A stretch of 64,000 nucleotides of DNA from positions 1,860,001 through 1,924,000 of the forward strand of contig NZ_JAAVVW010000003.1 in the NCBI RefSeq assembly GCF_023910625.1, read 5' to 3'. Positions 1 through 8,772 of this stretch are shown piece by piece. This DNA comes from Limnohabitans sp. Its GTDB lineage: Bacteria; Pseudomonadota; Gammaproteobacteria; Burkholderiales; Burkholderiaceae_C. Under the pieces are notes generated by a model. It had not been told where the DNA came from, made no database searches, and saw nothing but the letters and a program-made list of their open reading frames with translations. Position 1 is the first letter of the stretch, and the number at the start of each line of letters is the position of its first letter. The translations under genes were made by a program, and so were the position numbers.

Positions 1-134
1 ACCGCAGCACCACAGGCCCCACGCACATCTTCAACCTGGGCCACGGCATCAGCCAATTCACCCCGCCCGAGCATGTGACGGCGCTGGTCGAAGCGGTGCA
101 CAGCCATTCGCGCAAGCTGCGCCTGCCCGCTTGA
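1..134 (+). CDS. hemE: Uroporphyrinogen decarboxylase, C-terminal end (partial)
   Basis: Only the last 43 codons are in the window, read from base 3 and ending at TGA 132-134. The piece has the family's C-terminal signature [18 protein letters not shown], followed by the usual helix with LVEAVH. The enzyme decarboxylates the four acetate side chains of uroporphyrinogen III in cytoplasmic haem biosynthesis. The 5' part lies outside the window. hemE next to priA is a common order in Burkholderiales (recalled, not tested here). Identification rests on a short but very characteristic tail. Confidence 0.85.
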   Translation, partial: RSTTGPTHIFNLGHGISQFTPPEHVTALVEAVHSHSRKLRLPA

Positions 135-522
135 ATACCAAAGACTTCAGCGGACATCTCCACCTCTTGACACGCCAATTTTTTTGCAACCATTCAGACT
201 TCACCTCTTGACTTATGCACAAAAAAAGGGCCGTGTGTTTTTCTTGACGAAGGGAGCGCGACTCTCGTTGACAGTTTGCAGGGGAACGCCAAGTTATTGA
301 TTTCATTGGGGTTTTATTCTTGCTCATCTGTTGGGCAATGGGTCCGGGGCCTTCAAAATCAAGGCCTTTGAGCTCTTGGCGACAAGTTTTCAACAAAGTT
401 ATCCACAGATTTTCTGAATCCACGCCAAAGAACTGTGAAATCAAGCACTTAAGGCAGATTTCAAGACTTCACCTGATCCCCCCAAACTCATACATTCATG
501 CAAATCACCGGAGCAATCGACA
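135..522. other. Intergenic region hemE-priA
   Basis: A 388-bp stretch with no convincing gene; the 128-residue minus-strand frame crossing it runs into hemE and is low-complexity. It should hold the priA promoter and probably the hemE terminator, but I cannot assign either with confidence. It contains one perfect DnaA-box 9-mer, listed separately. Confidence 0.5.
399..407 (+). promoter_or_regulatory. DnaA box 9-mer TTATCCACA
   Basis: An exact match to the strong DnaA-box consensus TTATCCACA, about 116 bp upstream of the priA start, within the context CAAAGTTATCCACAGAT. There is only one copy, so this is not an origin. It could be a DnaA-responsive site for the replication-restart gene priA, or chance: one exact 9-mer on either strand is expected roughly every 130 kb in random sequence. 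Confidence 0.45.
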
Positions 523-2625
523 TTGTTAGTTTGGATTGACATCGCAGTTCCGACCCCAGCACACAGCCCAGTGGGCGGTGTGCTGACCTACCGAAGCCCC
601 TTGGGTGTGCAGGCAGGACAACTGGTGCGTGTACCCCTGGGCAAACGGGAGGTATTGGGGGTGGTGTGGGCCATTCATGATCAGGCACCCACACAGATCA
701 GCGCAGAGAGTCTTCGAGAGGTGACTGGAGTTCTGGATGGCCTGAGTCCATTGCACGACACATGGCGTCAACTGGTTCAATTTTCGGCCCAGTACTACCA
801 ACGCGCATTGGGCGAGGTGGCCTTGTCGGCCCTGCCGCCCCAATTGCGCGAGCTAAGCAATGAACAACTGGTCCGTCGTCTCAAAAAACAAAACACCGAG
901 CGCGCCGTGCACACCACACCCGGACCCGCTCTCTCACAAGAGCAAAGCACCGTGCTGGCGCAAATGGCCAGCGGCACCGGGCCCTTCTTGCTGTTTGGCA
1001 GCACCGGCAGCGGCAAAACCGAGGTGTATTTGAAGGCCGTCGAGCGCATGCTGGCCACCGACCCCCAAGCCCAGGCCCTGCTCATGGTGCCCGAGATCAA
1101 CCTCACGCCCCAGCTCGAGGAACGGGTGCGAGCGCGTTTTGGCAGCGAAGCCGTGGTGTCGATGCACAGCGGCATGACACCCGCCCAGCGCCTCAAGGGC
1201 TGGCTGGCCGCCCATGCAGGCCACGCCCGCATCGTGCTGGGCACACGCATGGCCATTTTTGCGTCCATGCCGCACCTGAAACTGATCGTGGTCGATGAAG
1301 AGCACGACCCCAGCTACAAACAACAAGAGGGCGCACGCTATTCGGCGCGAGACTTGGCGGTGTACCGGGGAAAGCTGCAAAACGCGCAAGTGCTGCTCGC
1401 CTCGGCCACGCCCTCCCTCGAAAGTTGGCACCTGAGCCGCCCCGCCGACGCGGAAGGACTCAACGGCGGTCGCTACCAACGCCTGCTGATGCCCTCGCGC
1501 ATAGGCACGGCTCTTTTGCCCAAAGTGCGGCGCGTGGACATGAACAAACAGCCGCGCCGCACGGTTTTGTCGGCACCCTTGGTGGCCGCCATCCAAGAGC
1601 GGGTGGAGCGCGGTGAACAATGCATGCTGCTGCTCAACCGCCGGGGCTATGCGCCCGTGCTGCACTGCGCCGACTGCGGCTGGAAAAGCGAATGCAAGCA
1701 CTGCAGCGCATTTCGGGTGTTCCACAAAATCGACCGCACCCTGCGCTGCCACCACTGCGGCCTGACCGAGCGGGTGCCCCGGGCCTGCCCCGAATGCGGC
1801 AACGCCGACATCGCGCCCATTGGCCGGGGCACCGAACAACTCGAAGAGCATTTGGGCGAGTTGTTGGCGCACGTCTTGCGCCCCGACGGCACCCCGGTGC
1901 GCATCGCCCGCATCGACGCCGACAGCACCCGCTTGAAAGGCGCGCTGGAAAGCCAGCTGGCCCAAGTGCACTCGGGCGAAGTGGACGTGTTGGTCGGCAC
2001 GCAAATGATTGCCAAGGGGCATGACTTTCGGCGCATCACGCTGGTGGCAGCGGTCAATCCAGACACAGCCCTGTTTTCGAGTGACTTTCGCGCACCCGAG
2101 CGGCTGTTTGCGCTGCTCATGCAAGCCGCAGGCCGCGCCGGACGTGACGCCACACAAAGTGCCACCAGCGAAATGTGGGTGCAAACCTTTCACCCGCAAC
2201 ACACACTGTTTGAGGCGCTCAAAAAACACGACTACCCGGCCTTTGCCGCGAGTGAGTTGACCGAGCGCACCGCCGCCGACTTGCCGCCCATCAGCCACCA
2301 GGCCTTGCTGCGCGCCGACGCCCGCACGCAAGAAACCGCCCAAGGCCTGCTGAACGCCGCCCGCGAAGCCCTGCAAGCCCAGCTGAGCGCCGACCCGTCC
2401 ACGGCGGATTTGGTGCCTCAAGTGAATGTGTACCCCGCCGTGCCCATGAGCATGCAGCGCGTGGCCGATGTGGAACGCGCCCAAATGCTGCTGGAAAGCC
2501 CCAGCCGCATGGCGCTGCAAAAAATGCTGTGGCACCTGCACGGCGTGTTGCACCAAGTGCGCAGCCAACCCGAACACAAAGGCGTGATCCGCTGGCTGGT
2601 GGACGTGGACCCTCAAACCATTTGA
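523..2625 (+). CDS. priA: Primosomal protein N' (replication restart helicase PriA)
   Basis: A 700-residue superfamily-2 DNA helicase that recognises stalled forks and reloads the replisome. The N-terminal 3'BD domain (DIAVPTPAHSPVGGVLTYR) is followed by Walker A GSTGSGKTEVYL near residue 160, the DEEH box near residue 260, a zinc region with CADCGWKSECKHC, CHHCG and CPECGN around residues 375-430, helicase motifs with GTQMIAKGHDF and AGRAGR, and a C-terminal domain. Length is normal. No in-frame ATG precedes the conserved N-terminus, so the start is TTG at 523 directly before LVWIDIAV. It converges on lnt, with only 4 bp between the stop codons. Confidence 0.95.
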   Translation: MLVWIDIAVPTPAHSPVGGVLTYRSPLGVQAGQLVRVPLGKREVLGVVWAIHDQAPTQISAESLREVTGVLDGLSPLHDTWRQLVQFSAQYYQRALGEVALSALPPQLRELSNEQLVRRLKKQNTERAVHTTPGPALSQEQSTVLAQMASGTGPFLLFGSTGSGKTEVYLKAVERMLATDPQAQALLMVPEINLTPQLEERVRARFGSEAVVSMHSGMTPAQRLKGWLAAHAGHARIVLGTRMAIFASMPHLKLIVVDEEHDPSYKQQEGARYSARDLAVYRGKLQNAQVLLASATPSLESWHLSRPADAEGLNGGRYQRLLMPSRIGTALLPKVRRVDMNKQPRRTVLSAPLVAAIQERVERGEQCMLLLNRRGYAPVLHCADCGWKSECKHCSAFRVFHKIDRTLRCHHCGLTERVPRACPECGNADIAPIGRGTEQLEEHLGELLAHVLRPDGTPVRIARIDADSTRLKGALESQLAQVHSGEVDVLVGTQMIAKGHDFRRITLVAAVNPDTALFSSDFRAPERLFALLMQAAGRAGRDATQSATSEMWVQTFHPQHTLFEALKKHDYPAFAASELTERTAADLPPISHQALLRADARTQETAQGLLNAAREALQAQLSADPSTADLVPQVNVYPAVPMSMQRVADVERAQMLLESPSRMALQKMLWHLHGVLHQVRSQPEHKGVIRWLVDVDPQTI

Positions 2626-2629
2626 GAGC

Positions 2630-4198
2630 TCATCGCTGCCGACGCCACCAGGCCACCACCACCAAGGCACTGCACAAACCCCAAAGCGGCCACAAGCCCC
2701 ACGCACCCGCCCATCGGGCAAACGGTGTCAGTCCATGACGCCCCTCAAAAACGCCCGTCAGACTGCCCCGGGTAAAACGTGGCAACTGATCGGTCACCCG
2801 GCCTGTGTGGTCGATGATGGCCGTGGCACCCGTGTTGGTGGCCCGTAGCATGGGGCGACCCAGCTCAATGGCCCGCAGGCGTGAGATGCTCAAGTGCTGA
2901 TCCACTGCCAAGGTATCGCCAAACCAAGCAATGTTGCTGACATTCACCAAGGCCGTGGGCGCGGTGGCCGGATCTTTGAATCGGATGGCCAGTTCTTCAC
3001 CAAATAAATCTTCATAACAAACGTTCGGCGCCAAGCGCTGACCCTGCCAAGCCAGCGAAGCTTGGTGCCAGCCCCCTGACCTGAAGTCCCCCAAAGGGAT
3101 GTTCATCATGCGAATGAACCAGACAAATCCGGGGGGCATGAACTCACCGAAAGGCACCAGGTGCGCTTTGTCGTAGCGGTAAGTCACCGCCTCATCAGGG
3201 CCCAGCGCCACCACCGAGTTGGTGTAACCCTCGGCCAAACTGCCCAAGGGCACTCCCACCAGGGCCAAAGGGCGGTCAGGCTGGGCAAAGTATTTCTGCA
3301 AGCCCCCCCAATAACCCTCTGGCAAATGCTGCGGCAACAGGGGAACGGCTGTCTCAGGGGCCACCACCAGGGGCTCGCGACTGGAACGCAATTGCTCGTC
3401 ATACCACTGCAAGGCATCACGCACACCGCTTGTGGCCTGAAATTTGTCGGTTTGCGAAATATTGGCCTGCAGCAATTGCACCTGGGCCTGACCAGCCGAG
3501 GTGGTGAACACCGGACCGAACGTCTGCAGCCCCCAGGAAACCAACGCAACACCGATCAATGGCTTGAGCGCCTGCCATCGCCACCCCGCAAGGGCCAGGC
3601 GCATGGCCAGCCACGCCGCCAAGGCCCCCACACCGTAAACGCCCACCCATGGCGCCCAGGCCACCAGCACGCCATCGACATGCGCGTACCCCCCCGCCCC
3701 CCAAGGAAAGCCCGTCAACCAGCGCCCGCGCATCAACTCGGCCAAAGTCCACAAGGCCGCAAACAAGGCACTGGCCAGACCTGGCTGTTGGGCCACCAAC
3801 CCACGCGCCAAGCTCACCCAAACGGCCGAAGCCGCAGCGTAGTAAAGCGCCAGCGCAGCCGCCAACGCCAGCACGGCCAACACAGCCAAAGGAGCAGACA
3901 ACCCCCCCACATGGTGCATGGACACATACAACCACCAGAAACAACCCGCCAGCCAAGCTGTGGCAAACACGCCGCCAAACCAGGCTGCGCGCTGAAGGGG
4001 GCCAGGCCCTGCAGGGTGCGCATAAGACGCCCGTGTCATGCCCGCCAAACCTGCGGCCAACCCGGTCAGGCTCAACACCTGCAGCCAACCCTGTGCCTGG
4101 CCGCTGCCTGGCCACGCGATGGATGCAGCCTGAGCCAGCCCGGCGCAGGCAGGCCAGACGGTTTGAACGCCTGGAGAGCGCAGCAGCGCCCCACTCAT
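2630..4198 (-). CDS. lnt: Apolipoprotein N-acyltransferase Lnt
   Basis: A 522-residue inner-membrane enzyme that adds the third acyl chain to the N-terminal cysteine of lipoproteins. Several hydrophobic segments fill roughly residues 15-220, followed by a periplasmic nitrilase-fold domain. The expected Glu-Lys-Cys triad is visible: E in VAPETAVPLLP, K in YDKAHLVPFGEF, C in NVCYEDLFGEE. A final hydrophobic segment (WGLWPLWGLCSALVVVAWW) closes the protein. Its start overlaps the corC stop in an ATGA, indicating translational coupling in a corC-lnt operon, an arrangement known from many proteobacteria. Confidence 0.95.
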   Translation of the reverse strand: MSGALLRSPGVQTVWPACAGLAQAASIAWPGSGQAQGWLQVLSLTGLAAGLAGMTRASYAHPAGPGPLQRAAWFGGVFATAWLAGCFWWLYVSMHHVGGLSAPLAVLAVLALAAALALYYAAASAVWVSLARGLVAQQPGLASALFAALWTLAELMRGRWLTGFPWGAGGYAHVDGVLVAWAPWVGVYGVGALAAWLAMRLALAGWRWQALKPLIGVALVSWGLQTFGPVFTTSAGQAQVQLLQANISQTDKFQATSGVRDALQWYDEQLRSSREPLVVAPETAVPLLPQHLPEGYWGGLQKYFAQPDRPLALVGVPLGSLAEGYTNSVVALGPDEAVTYRYDKAHLVPFGEFMPPGFVWFIRMMNIPLGDFRSGGWHQASLAWQGQRLAPNVCYEDLFGEELAIRFKDPATAPTALVNVSNIAWFGDTLAVDQHLSISRLRAIELGRPMLRATNTGATAIIDHTGRVTDQLPRFTRGSLTGVFEGRHGLTPFARWAGAWGLWPLWGLCSALVVVAWWRRQR

Positions 4199-5082
4199 GC
4201 ACTAGACCCATTCGACATCGCAGACACCTTGAACCACCTGACCACACCTGCCCGGGTATGCAAGACCACAAAGCGCAGCCCAGCCAACTCGAAGGCTTCG
4301 CCCCGGTGAGGAACATGGCCCATTTCGTGTGCGATCAAGCCACCCAGCGTGTCAAAGTCATGGCCATCGGACCTTTGTCGCGCCAGCTTCAAATTCACAC
4401 CAAAGGCCTCGCTCACCCGTTCAATTGAGGTATTGCCATTGACCCTGAAACTGCGATCGGGCAAACCAAAAATGTCTCCCGCATCGTCGCTGATGTCAAA
4501 CTCATCTTCGATCTCACCGACGATCTGCTCCAGTACATCTTCGATGGTGATCAAACCGGCCGTGCGGCCATACTCGTCAATGACCATGGCCAGATGGTTG
4601 CGGTTGTCGCGAAACTGCCGCAGCAAATCGTTCAGTCCCTTGCTCTCGGGCACAAACACAGCAGGCCGCAACAAAGCACGAATGTTCAATTCAGGAGCGC
4701 GCTGCAACTTCAGAAGGTCTTTGGCCAGCAAGATGCCAATGATGTTTTCGCGCTCACCCTCGTACACCGGGAAACGCGAGTGCGCCGTGTCAATCACCTG
4801 GTTCAGCAAGAGGTCCACTGGGTCTTCGATATGGAGCAAATCCATTCGGGGAGCCGCCACCATGACATCGCCAGCGGTCATGTCGGCCATCCGAATCACG
4901 CCCTCGATCATCAGGCGGCTCTCGGCATTGATGATCTGGTTGTCCTCGGCCTCTGCCAAAGAAGCCATCAATTGGGCTGCAGAATCAGGACCGGGGTGGA
5001 TGAGCTCTGCCAGTCTTTGCAGAAAACTCCGCTTGTCTTCGCGCTCGGCAGCGCGCGCAGGGTAAGGTTCAGACACGGTCAA
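4195..5082 (-). CDS. corC: CorC/HlyC-type CBS-domain protein (YbeX-like)
   Basis: 295 residues without a membrane domain. Two CBS repeats occupy roughly residues 65-190 (GDVMVAAPRMDLLHIED; DEYGRTAGLITIEDVLEQIV) and a CorC_HlyC transporter-associated domain follows (about 205-285). The family is linked to Mg/Co resistance and to ribosome maturation; the exact role here is inferred. The reading frame begins at TTG 5082; GTG two codons later is an alternative and no in-frame ATG precedes it. The 3' end overlaps lnt by 4 bp. Confidence 0.88.
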   Translation of the reverse strand: MTVSEPYPARAAEREDKRSFLQRLAELIHPGPDSAAQLMASLAEAEDNQIINAESRLMIEGVIRMADMTAGDVMVAAPRMDLLHIEDPVDLLLNQVIDTAHSRFPVYEGERENIIGILLAKDLLKLQRAPELNIRALLRPAVFVPESKGLNDLLRQFRDNRNHLAMVIDEYGRTAGLITIEDVLEQIVGEIEDEFDISDDAGDIFGLPDRSFRVNGNTSIERVSEAFGVNLKLARQRSDGHDFDTLGGLIAHEMGHVPHRGEAFELAGLRFVVLHTRAGVVRWFKVSAMSNGSSA

Positions 5083-5148
5083 AGCTTGCAGTACATGCGG
5101 TTGTGGCGGAAATGCAAGGATAGCGGAATCCGATGACCATTCCCTGCA

Positions 5149-5898
5149 TCAAGGGCCGCGCGCAGTTTGACGAGCGTCGCGCACCCCCTGCCGAATCTCT
5201 TGCACCATGCTCAGCCAGTCCCGAAAATGTTGCGCCTGCATTTTGAGCTGGTAGTCCAGATCAGCCATCTGCTCTTGCACCAAGCCGCTGATCTGACTGT
5301 CCAGCGTGGCCTGCGGCAATGACAAATACGCCTCACTCTCCGAGCCATCGCGCTGCACCACGGCGCCGGCCTGGCGCGCAATCTTGAGCATGGCCACGTT
5401 CTCGCTCAAGGCATGGATGAACACAAGGCTCACCCCCTGATTGCGCGCATGCATGACCGCATGAGCGAACAACTTGGCCCCCAAGCCTTTGCCTCGCTGA
5501 TGCGCAGAGACCGACACGCCAAACTCGGCACAAGTGGCCCACTGCGGATCCACCGAATAGGCCAAATGGGCCACCGCCACCAGCTCCAGTCGCCGATTGA
5601 ACACCCCGAAAATCTCATCCCGGTCAAAGTTCAGGCTGGCCACATAACGGCCAATTTGCTCATCCGTGGCGGCATAACCAAAACGCAAATAGCGGTCCCG
5701 CTCAGGCAAGGCCGCCAGATGACGCTCGATTCGCGGCCTGTGCCTAGGCGACAAGGAACGAATAGGGACCCACGCAAAAGCTCTGCGCGACGCCCTGCCC
5801 GACAGCTGGCCTGAGCGGACAAGCCCCCACCATCGTTGCCACAGTTGACGCAACCACGGATGCCATGTGAAAGAACGGGGCTTGGATGGGTTGCTCAT
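5149..5898 (-). CDS. GNAT-family N-acetyltransferase
   Basis: About 249 residues from the ATG at 5898 (MSNPSKPRS); an in-frame ATG at 5919 would add seven residues. The central part carries the acetyl-CoA loop HQRGKGLGAKLFAHA near residue 140, preceded by the usual beta strand LVAVAHLAY. The N-terminus is basic and Trp-rich, and the C-terminus (about 205-249) looks helical. It is divergent from the fadD-type gene. Substrate unknown. Related GNAT proteins are common in Burkholderiales, but I cannot assign a physiological acceptor. Confidence 0.8.
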   Translation of the reverse strand: MSNPSKPRSFTWHPWLRQLWQRWWGLVRSGQLSGRASRRAFAWVPIRSLSPRHRPRIERHLAALPERDRYLRFGYAATDEQIGRYVASLNFDRDEIFGVFNRRLELVAVAHLAYSVDPQWATCAEFGVSVSAHQRGKGLGAKLFAHAVMHARNQGVSLVFIHALSENVAMLKIARQAGAVVQRDGSESEAYLSLPQATLDSQISGLVQEQMADLDYQLKMQAQHFRDWLSMVQEIRQGVRDARQTARGP

Positions 5899-6058
5899 GT
5901 CACTGTCTAGGGTTTTCACTTATTCTGCACCGATTGAACAGCCCTTGACTCACGGGGTTTTGTCGCCTGTGAGACCACCAACACGCCCCATCGGTAATTG
6001 CCCGATACCTGACAGCACCCAAGGTGGTGACAATGCACTGTTAACAGGAGAAAAGTAC

Positions 6059-7744
6059 ATGGATCGTTTCTGGCTCAAAAACTACCCCCCGGGTGTACCT
6101 CACGAGATTGATACCGATCAATACGCCAACTTGACCGACTTGCTGAACAGGTCTTTTCGCGACAATGGCGACGGCCCTTTTTCGGTCTGCATGAACCGCT
6201 GGATGAGCTACAGACAGCTCGATGAGTTGTCAACAGCCCTTGGGGCCTGGTTGCAAAACAAAGGGCTAGAGCCCGGCAGCCGGGTCGCCATCATGCTGCC
6301 CAACCTGCCCCAATTTGCCGTGACCATGGCCGCGATTTTGCGAGCCGGATACACCTGTGTGAACGTCAACCCGTTGTACACACCCCGCGAGCTGGAACAC
6401 CAACTCAAGGACTCCGGGGCCAGCGCCATGGTCATCCTCGAAAACTATGCGGCCACCTTGCAAGAGGTGATCGAGCACACAGCCGTGAAACACGTGGTGC
6501 TGACCTCCATTGGCGATTTGCTGGGCCCCTGGAATGGCCGCTGGCTGACCTTTGCCGTGCGCCACCTGGCCAAAATGGTGCCGCCATTCGAATTGCCCCT
6601 GACCAACGGGCGCACTGTCACCCCCTTCAAGAAAGCCATCGCCATTGGCCGCAGCCTCAATCTGCGCCCTACAGCGCAAACCATGGACGACATCGCCTTT
6701 TTGCAATACACAGGCGGCACCACCGGCCTGTCCAAAGGCGCCGTGCTGACACACCGCAACGTGGTGGCGGCCATGCTGCAGGCCGAAGGCTGGTTTTCGC
6801 CCGCCTTGGCCGATGTGCCCGACCTGCGCAAGGTGAACAACATCGCGGCCTTGCCGCTGTACCACATCTTTGCACTCACGCTGAGCTTGCTCGCCATACG
6901 CCAGGGCTCTTACCTGACCTTGGTGCCCAACCCGCGCGACTTCGCCAAATTCATCGAAGTGCTCAAGCAGCGCCCGTTTCATGTGATGCCCGGGGTGAAC
7001 ACCTTGTTCAATGCCCTGATGCTGCACCCCATGTTCAAAACCATCGACTTTTCTTCTCTCAAGCTCACGCAAGCTGGAGGCATGGCGGCCTCTGAGGGCA
7101 CGGCCCGCAACTGGCAAAACGCCACAGGCAGCGCCATGATCGAAGGCTGGGGCATGAGCGAAACCTGCGCCATCGGCACCAACAACCCGGTGACGCAAAA
7201 AACCTTCAGCGGCAACATTGGCATGCCCCTGCCAGGCATCGACCTCGCCATCAAAGACGACGATGGCCAGAGCTTGCCGGTAGGCAGTTCAGGCGAAATC
7301 TGCATCCGCGGCCCCAACGTGATGATTGGCTACTACAACCAGCCCGCCGAAAACGCCAAGGCCTTCACCGCCGATGGCTTCTTGCGCACGGGCGACATTG
7401 GCATCATGGACGAGCAAGGCTTCACCCGCATCGTGGACCGCAAGAAAGACATGATCATCGTCAGCGGCTTCAACGTCTTCCCCAGCGAGCTGGAAAACCT
7501 CATCTCGACCTGCCCTGGCGTGGTCGAATGCGCGGCCGTCGGCATCCCCGACGCCATGCAGGGCGAAACCATCAAGGTGTTTGTGGTGCGCAATGACCCC
7601 ATGCTGACCGAAGAGGCCGTGGCCCGTTTCTGTCACGACAACCTGACCGGCTACAAGCGACCGAAATACATCGAATTCAGGGACGAACTGCCCAAGTCCA
7701 ACGTGGGCAAGATCTTGCGTCGCGACCTGCGCACCAGCAAATGA
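6059..7744 (+). CDS. fadD: Long-chain fatty acid--CoA ligase (FadD type)
   Basis: 561 residues. The ANL-superfamily AMP-binding P-loop YTGGTTGLSKGAVLTH lies near residue 215, with GWGMSE, TGDIGIMDEQGF, the hinge DRKKDMIIVSGFNVFP and the C-terminal lysine region KSNVGKILRRDLR following in order. It activates fatty acids to acyl-CoA for beta-oxidation or lipid synthesis. The frame stays open upstream to 5867, but the start is placed at ATG 6059 because it has the Shine-Dalgarno AACAGGAG a few bases upstream and matches the family N-terminus (MDRFWLKNYPPGVP). Followed after 3 bp by an MBL-fold hydrolase, so probably co-transcribed. Confidence 0.93.
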   Translation: MDRFWLKNYPPGVPHEIDTDQYANLTDLLNRSFRDNGDGPFSVCMNRWMSYRQLDELSTALGAWLQNKGLEPGSRVAIMLPNLPQFAVTMAAILRAGYTCVNVNPLYTPRELEHQLKDSGASAMVILENYAATLQEVIEHTAVKHVVLTSIGDLLGPWNGRWLTFAVRHLAKMVPPFELPLTNGRTVTPFKKAIAIGRSLNLRPTAQTMDDIAFLQYTGGTTGLSKGAVLTHRNVVAAMLQAEGWFSPALADVPDLRKVNNIAALPLYHIFALTLSLLAIRQGSYLTLVPNPRDFAKFIEVLKQRPFHVMPGVNTLFNALMLHPMFKTIDFSSLKLTQAGGMAASEGTARNWQNATGSAMIEGWGMSETCAIGTNNPVTQKTFSGNIGMPLPGIDLAIKDDDGQSLPVGSSGEICIRGPNVMIGYYNQPAENAKAFTADGFLRTGDIGIMDEQGFTRIVDRKKDMIIVSGFNVFPSELENLISTCPGVVECAAVGIPDAMQGETIKVFVVRNDPMLTEEAVARFCHDNLTGYKRPKYIEFRDELPKSNVGKILRRDLRTSK

Positions 7745-7747
7745 GCC

Positions 7748-8671
7748 ATGTCCGAAGTCAGCATGCTGCCCTCGGGTGTGACCGTTTTCGAACGCGGCTG
7801 GCTGTCGTCCAACAACGTGCTTTTGCAAGGCTCTGATGGCGCCACCTTGATCGACAGCGGTTATGTGAAGCACCAGCAGCAAACACTGGCACTGGTCCAA
7901 CAGACCCTGCAGGGGCGTCCCCTGCATCGGCTGGTCAACACCCATCTGCACAGTGACCACTGCGGCGGCAACCGTGCACTTCAAGCCCACTACCCCGACC
8001 TGCAGACGTGGATACCCCCCGGGCTGGCCCCTGCTGTGCAGCTTTGGTCAGAAAGCGAGCTGAGCTACCTGCCCACCGGGCAAAACTGTCCAGCCTTTCG
8101 CTTTGACAAACTCTTGAGGCCCGGCAGCACCCACCGCTGGGCCGACATGGACTGGCAAGTGCACGCCGCCCCCGGGCACGACCCGCACTCGGTCATCTTG
8201 TTTGCGCCCGAACACCGCCTGCTGATGTCGGCCGATGCTTTGTGGCAAAACGGTTTTGGCGTGGTATTCCCGGAGCTGGAAGGCGTTGCTGCTTTTGACG
8301 AAGTGGCGCAAACGCTGGACCTGATCGAGCGGCTCGACCCCGCTACCATCATTCCCGGCCACGGCGCCGTGTTCACCGAAGTGGCCCCCGCGCTGGCCCT
8401 GGCCCGCAGCAAACTCGAAGGCTTTGCCCAAAACCCGGAGCGCCACGCCCGCTATGGTGCCAAAGTGCTGCTCAAGTTCAAACTGCTCGAATGGGGCCAG
8501 ATCTCTCAAACAGAATTTGACCGATGGGCGGCCCAAGTGCCCTACTTGAAGCAACTGCACCAGCGCTACGGCAACGGCCTGAGCTTGAACACCTGGCTGC
8601 AGATGATGCTGGCCGAACTCGAGCGCAGCGGAGCGCTGAACGTAGAAGACGGGGTCTTGCACAACGCATGA
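7748..8671 (+). CDS. MBL-fold metallo-hydrolase
   Basis: 307 residues of the metallo-beta-lactamase fold. The metal-binding motif THLHSDHCGG is near residue 62; further ligands are plausible in APGHDPHS, SADALW and IIPGHGAVF. The C-terminal third is helical, as in the glyoxalase II / lactonase-like branch. It starts 3 bp after the acyl-CoA ligase stop, suggesting a shared operon and perhaps thioester or ester hydrolysis, but the substrate is not determinable from sequence. A FitA/PIN pair and other mobile DNA are far away, so this belongs to the core block. Confidence 0.85.
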   Translation: MSEVSMLPSGVTVFERGWLSSNNVLLQGSDGATLIDSGYVKHQQQTLALVQQTLQGRPLHRLVNTHLHSDHCGGNRALQAHYPDLQTWIPPGLAPAVQLWSESELSYLPTGQNCPAFRFDKLLRPGSTHRWADMDWQVHAAPGHDPHSVILFAPEHRLLMSADALWQNGFGVVFPELEGVAAFDEVAQTLDLIERLDPATIIPGHGAVFTEVAPALALARSKLEGFAQNPERHARYGAKVLLKFKLLEWGQISQTEFDRWAAQVPYLKQLHQRYGNGLSLNTWLQMMLAELERSGALNVEDGVLHNA

Positions 8672-8772
8672 AAAACCCCGCTCAGACCCGCCCCATTGAT
8701 ACAAAATTCGGGGCACCCTCGGCGATACATGTGTTTTTGCCGTGTCAAATTAGCATATCCGTAGCATGCCCC

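Noticed and set aside
58-444. 128-codon minus-strand frame at the left edge
   Set aside because: It crosses the hemE end and non-coding DNA, lacks a ribosome site and shows no recognisable motif.
934-2721. Long 595-codon minus-strand open frame opposite priA
   Set aside because: Low-complexity His/Gly/Ala-rich translation typical of the antisense of a GC-rich gene; priA is unambiguous on the plus strand.
3161-4309. Plus-strand frame of 382 codons opposite lnt
   Set aside because: Arg/Gln/Pro-rich antisense shadow; Lnt catalytic residues prove the minus strand.
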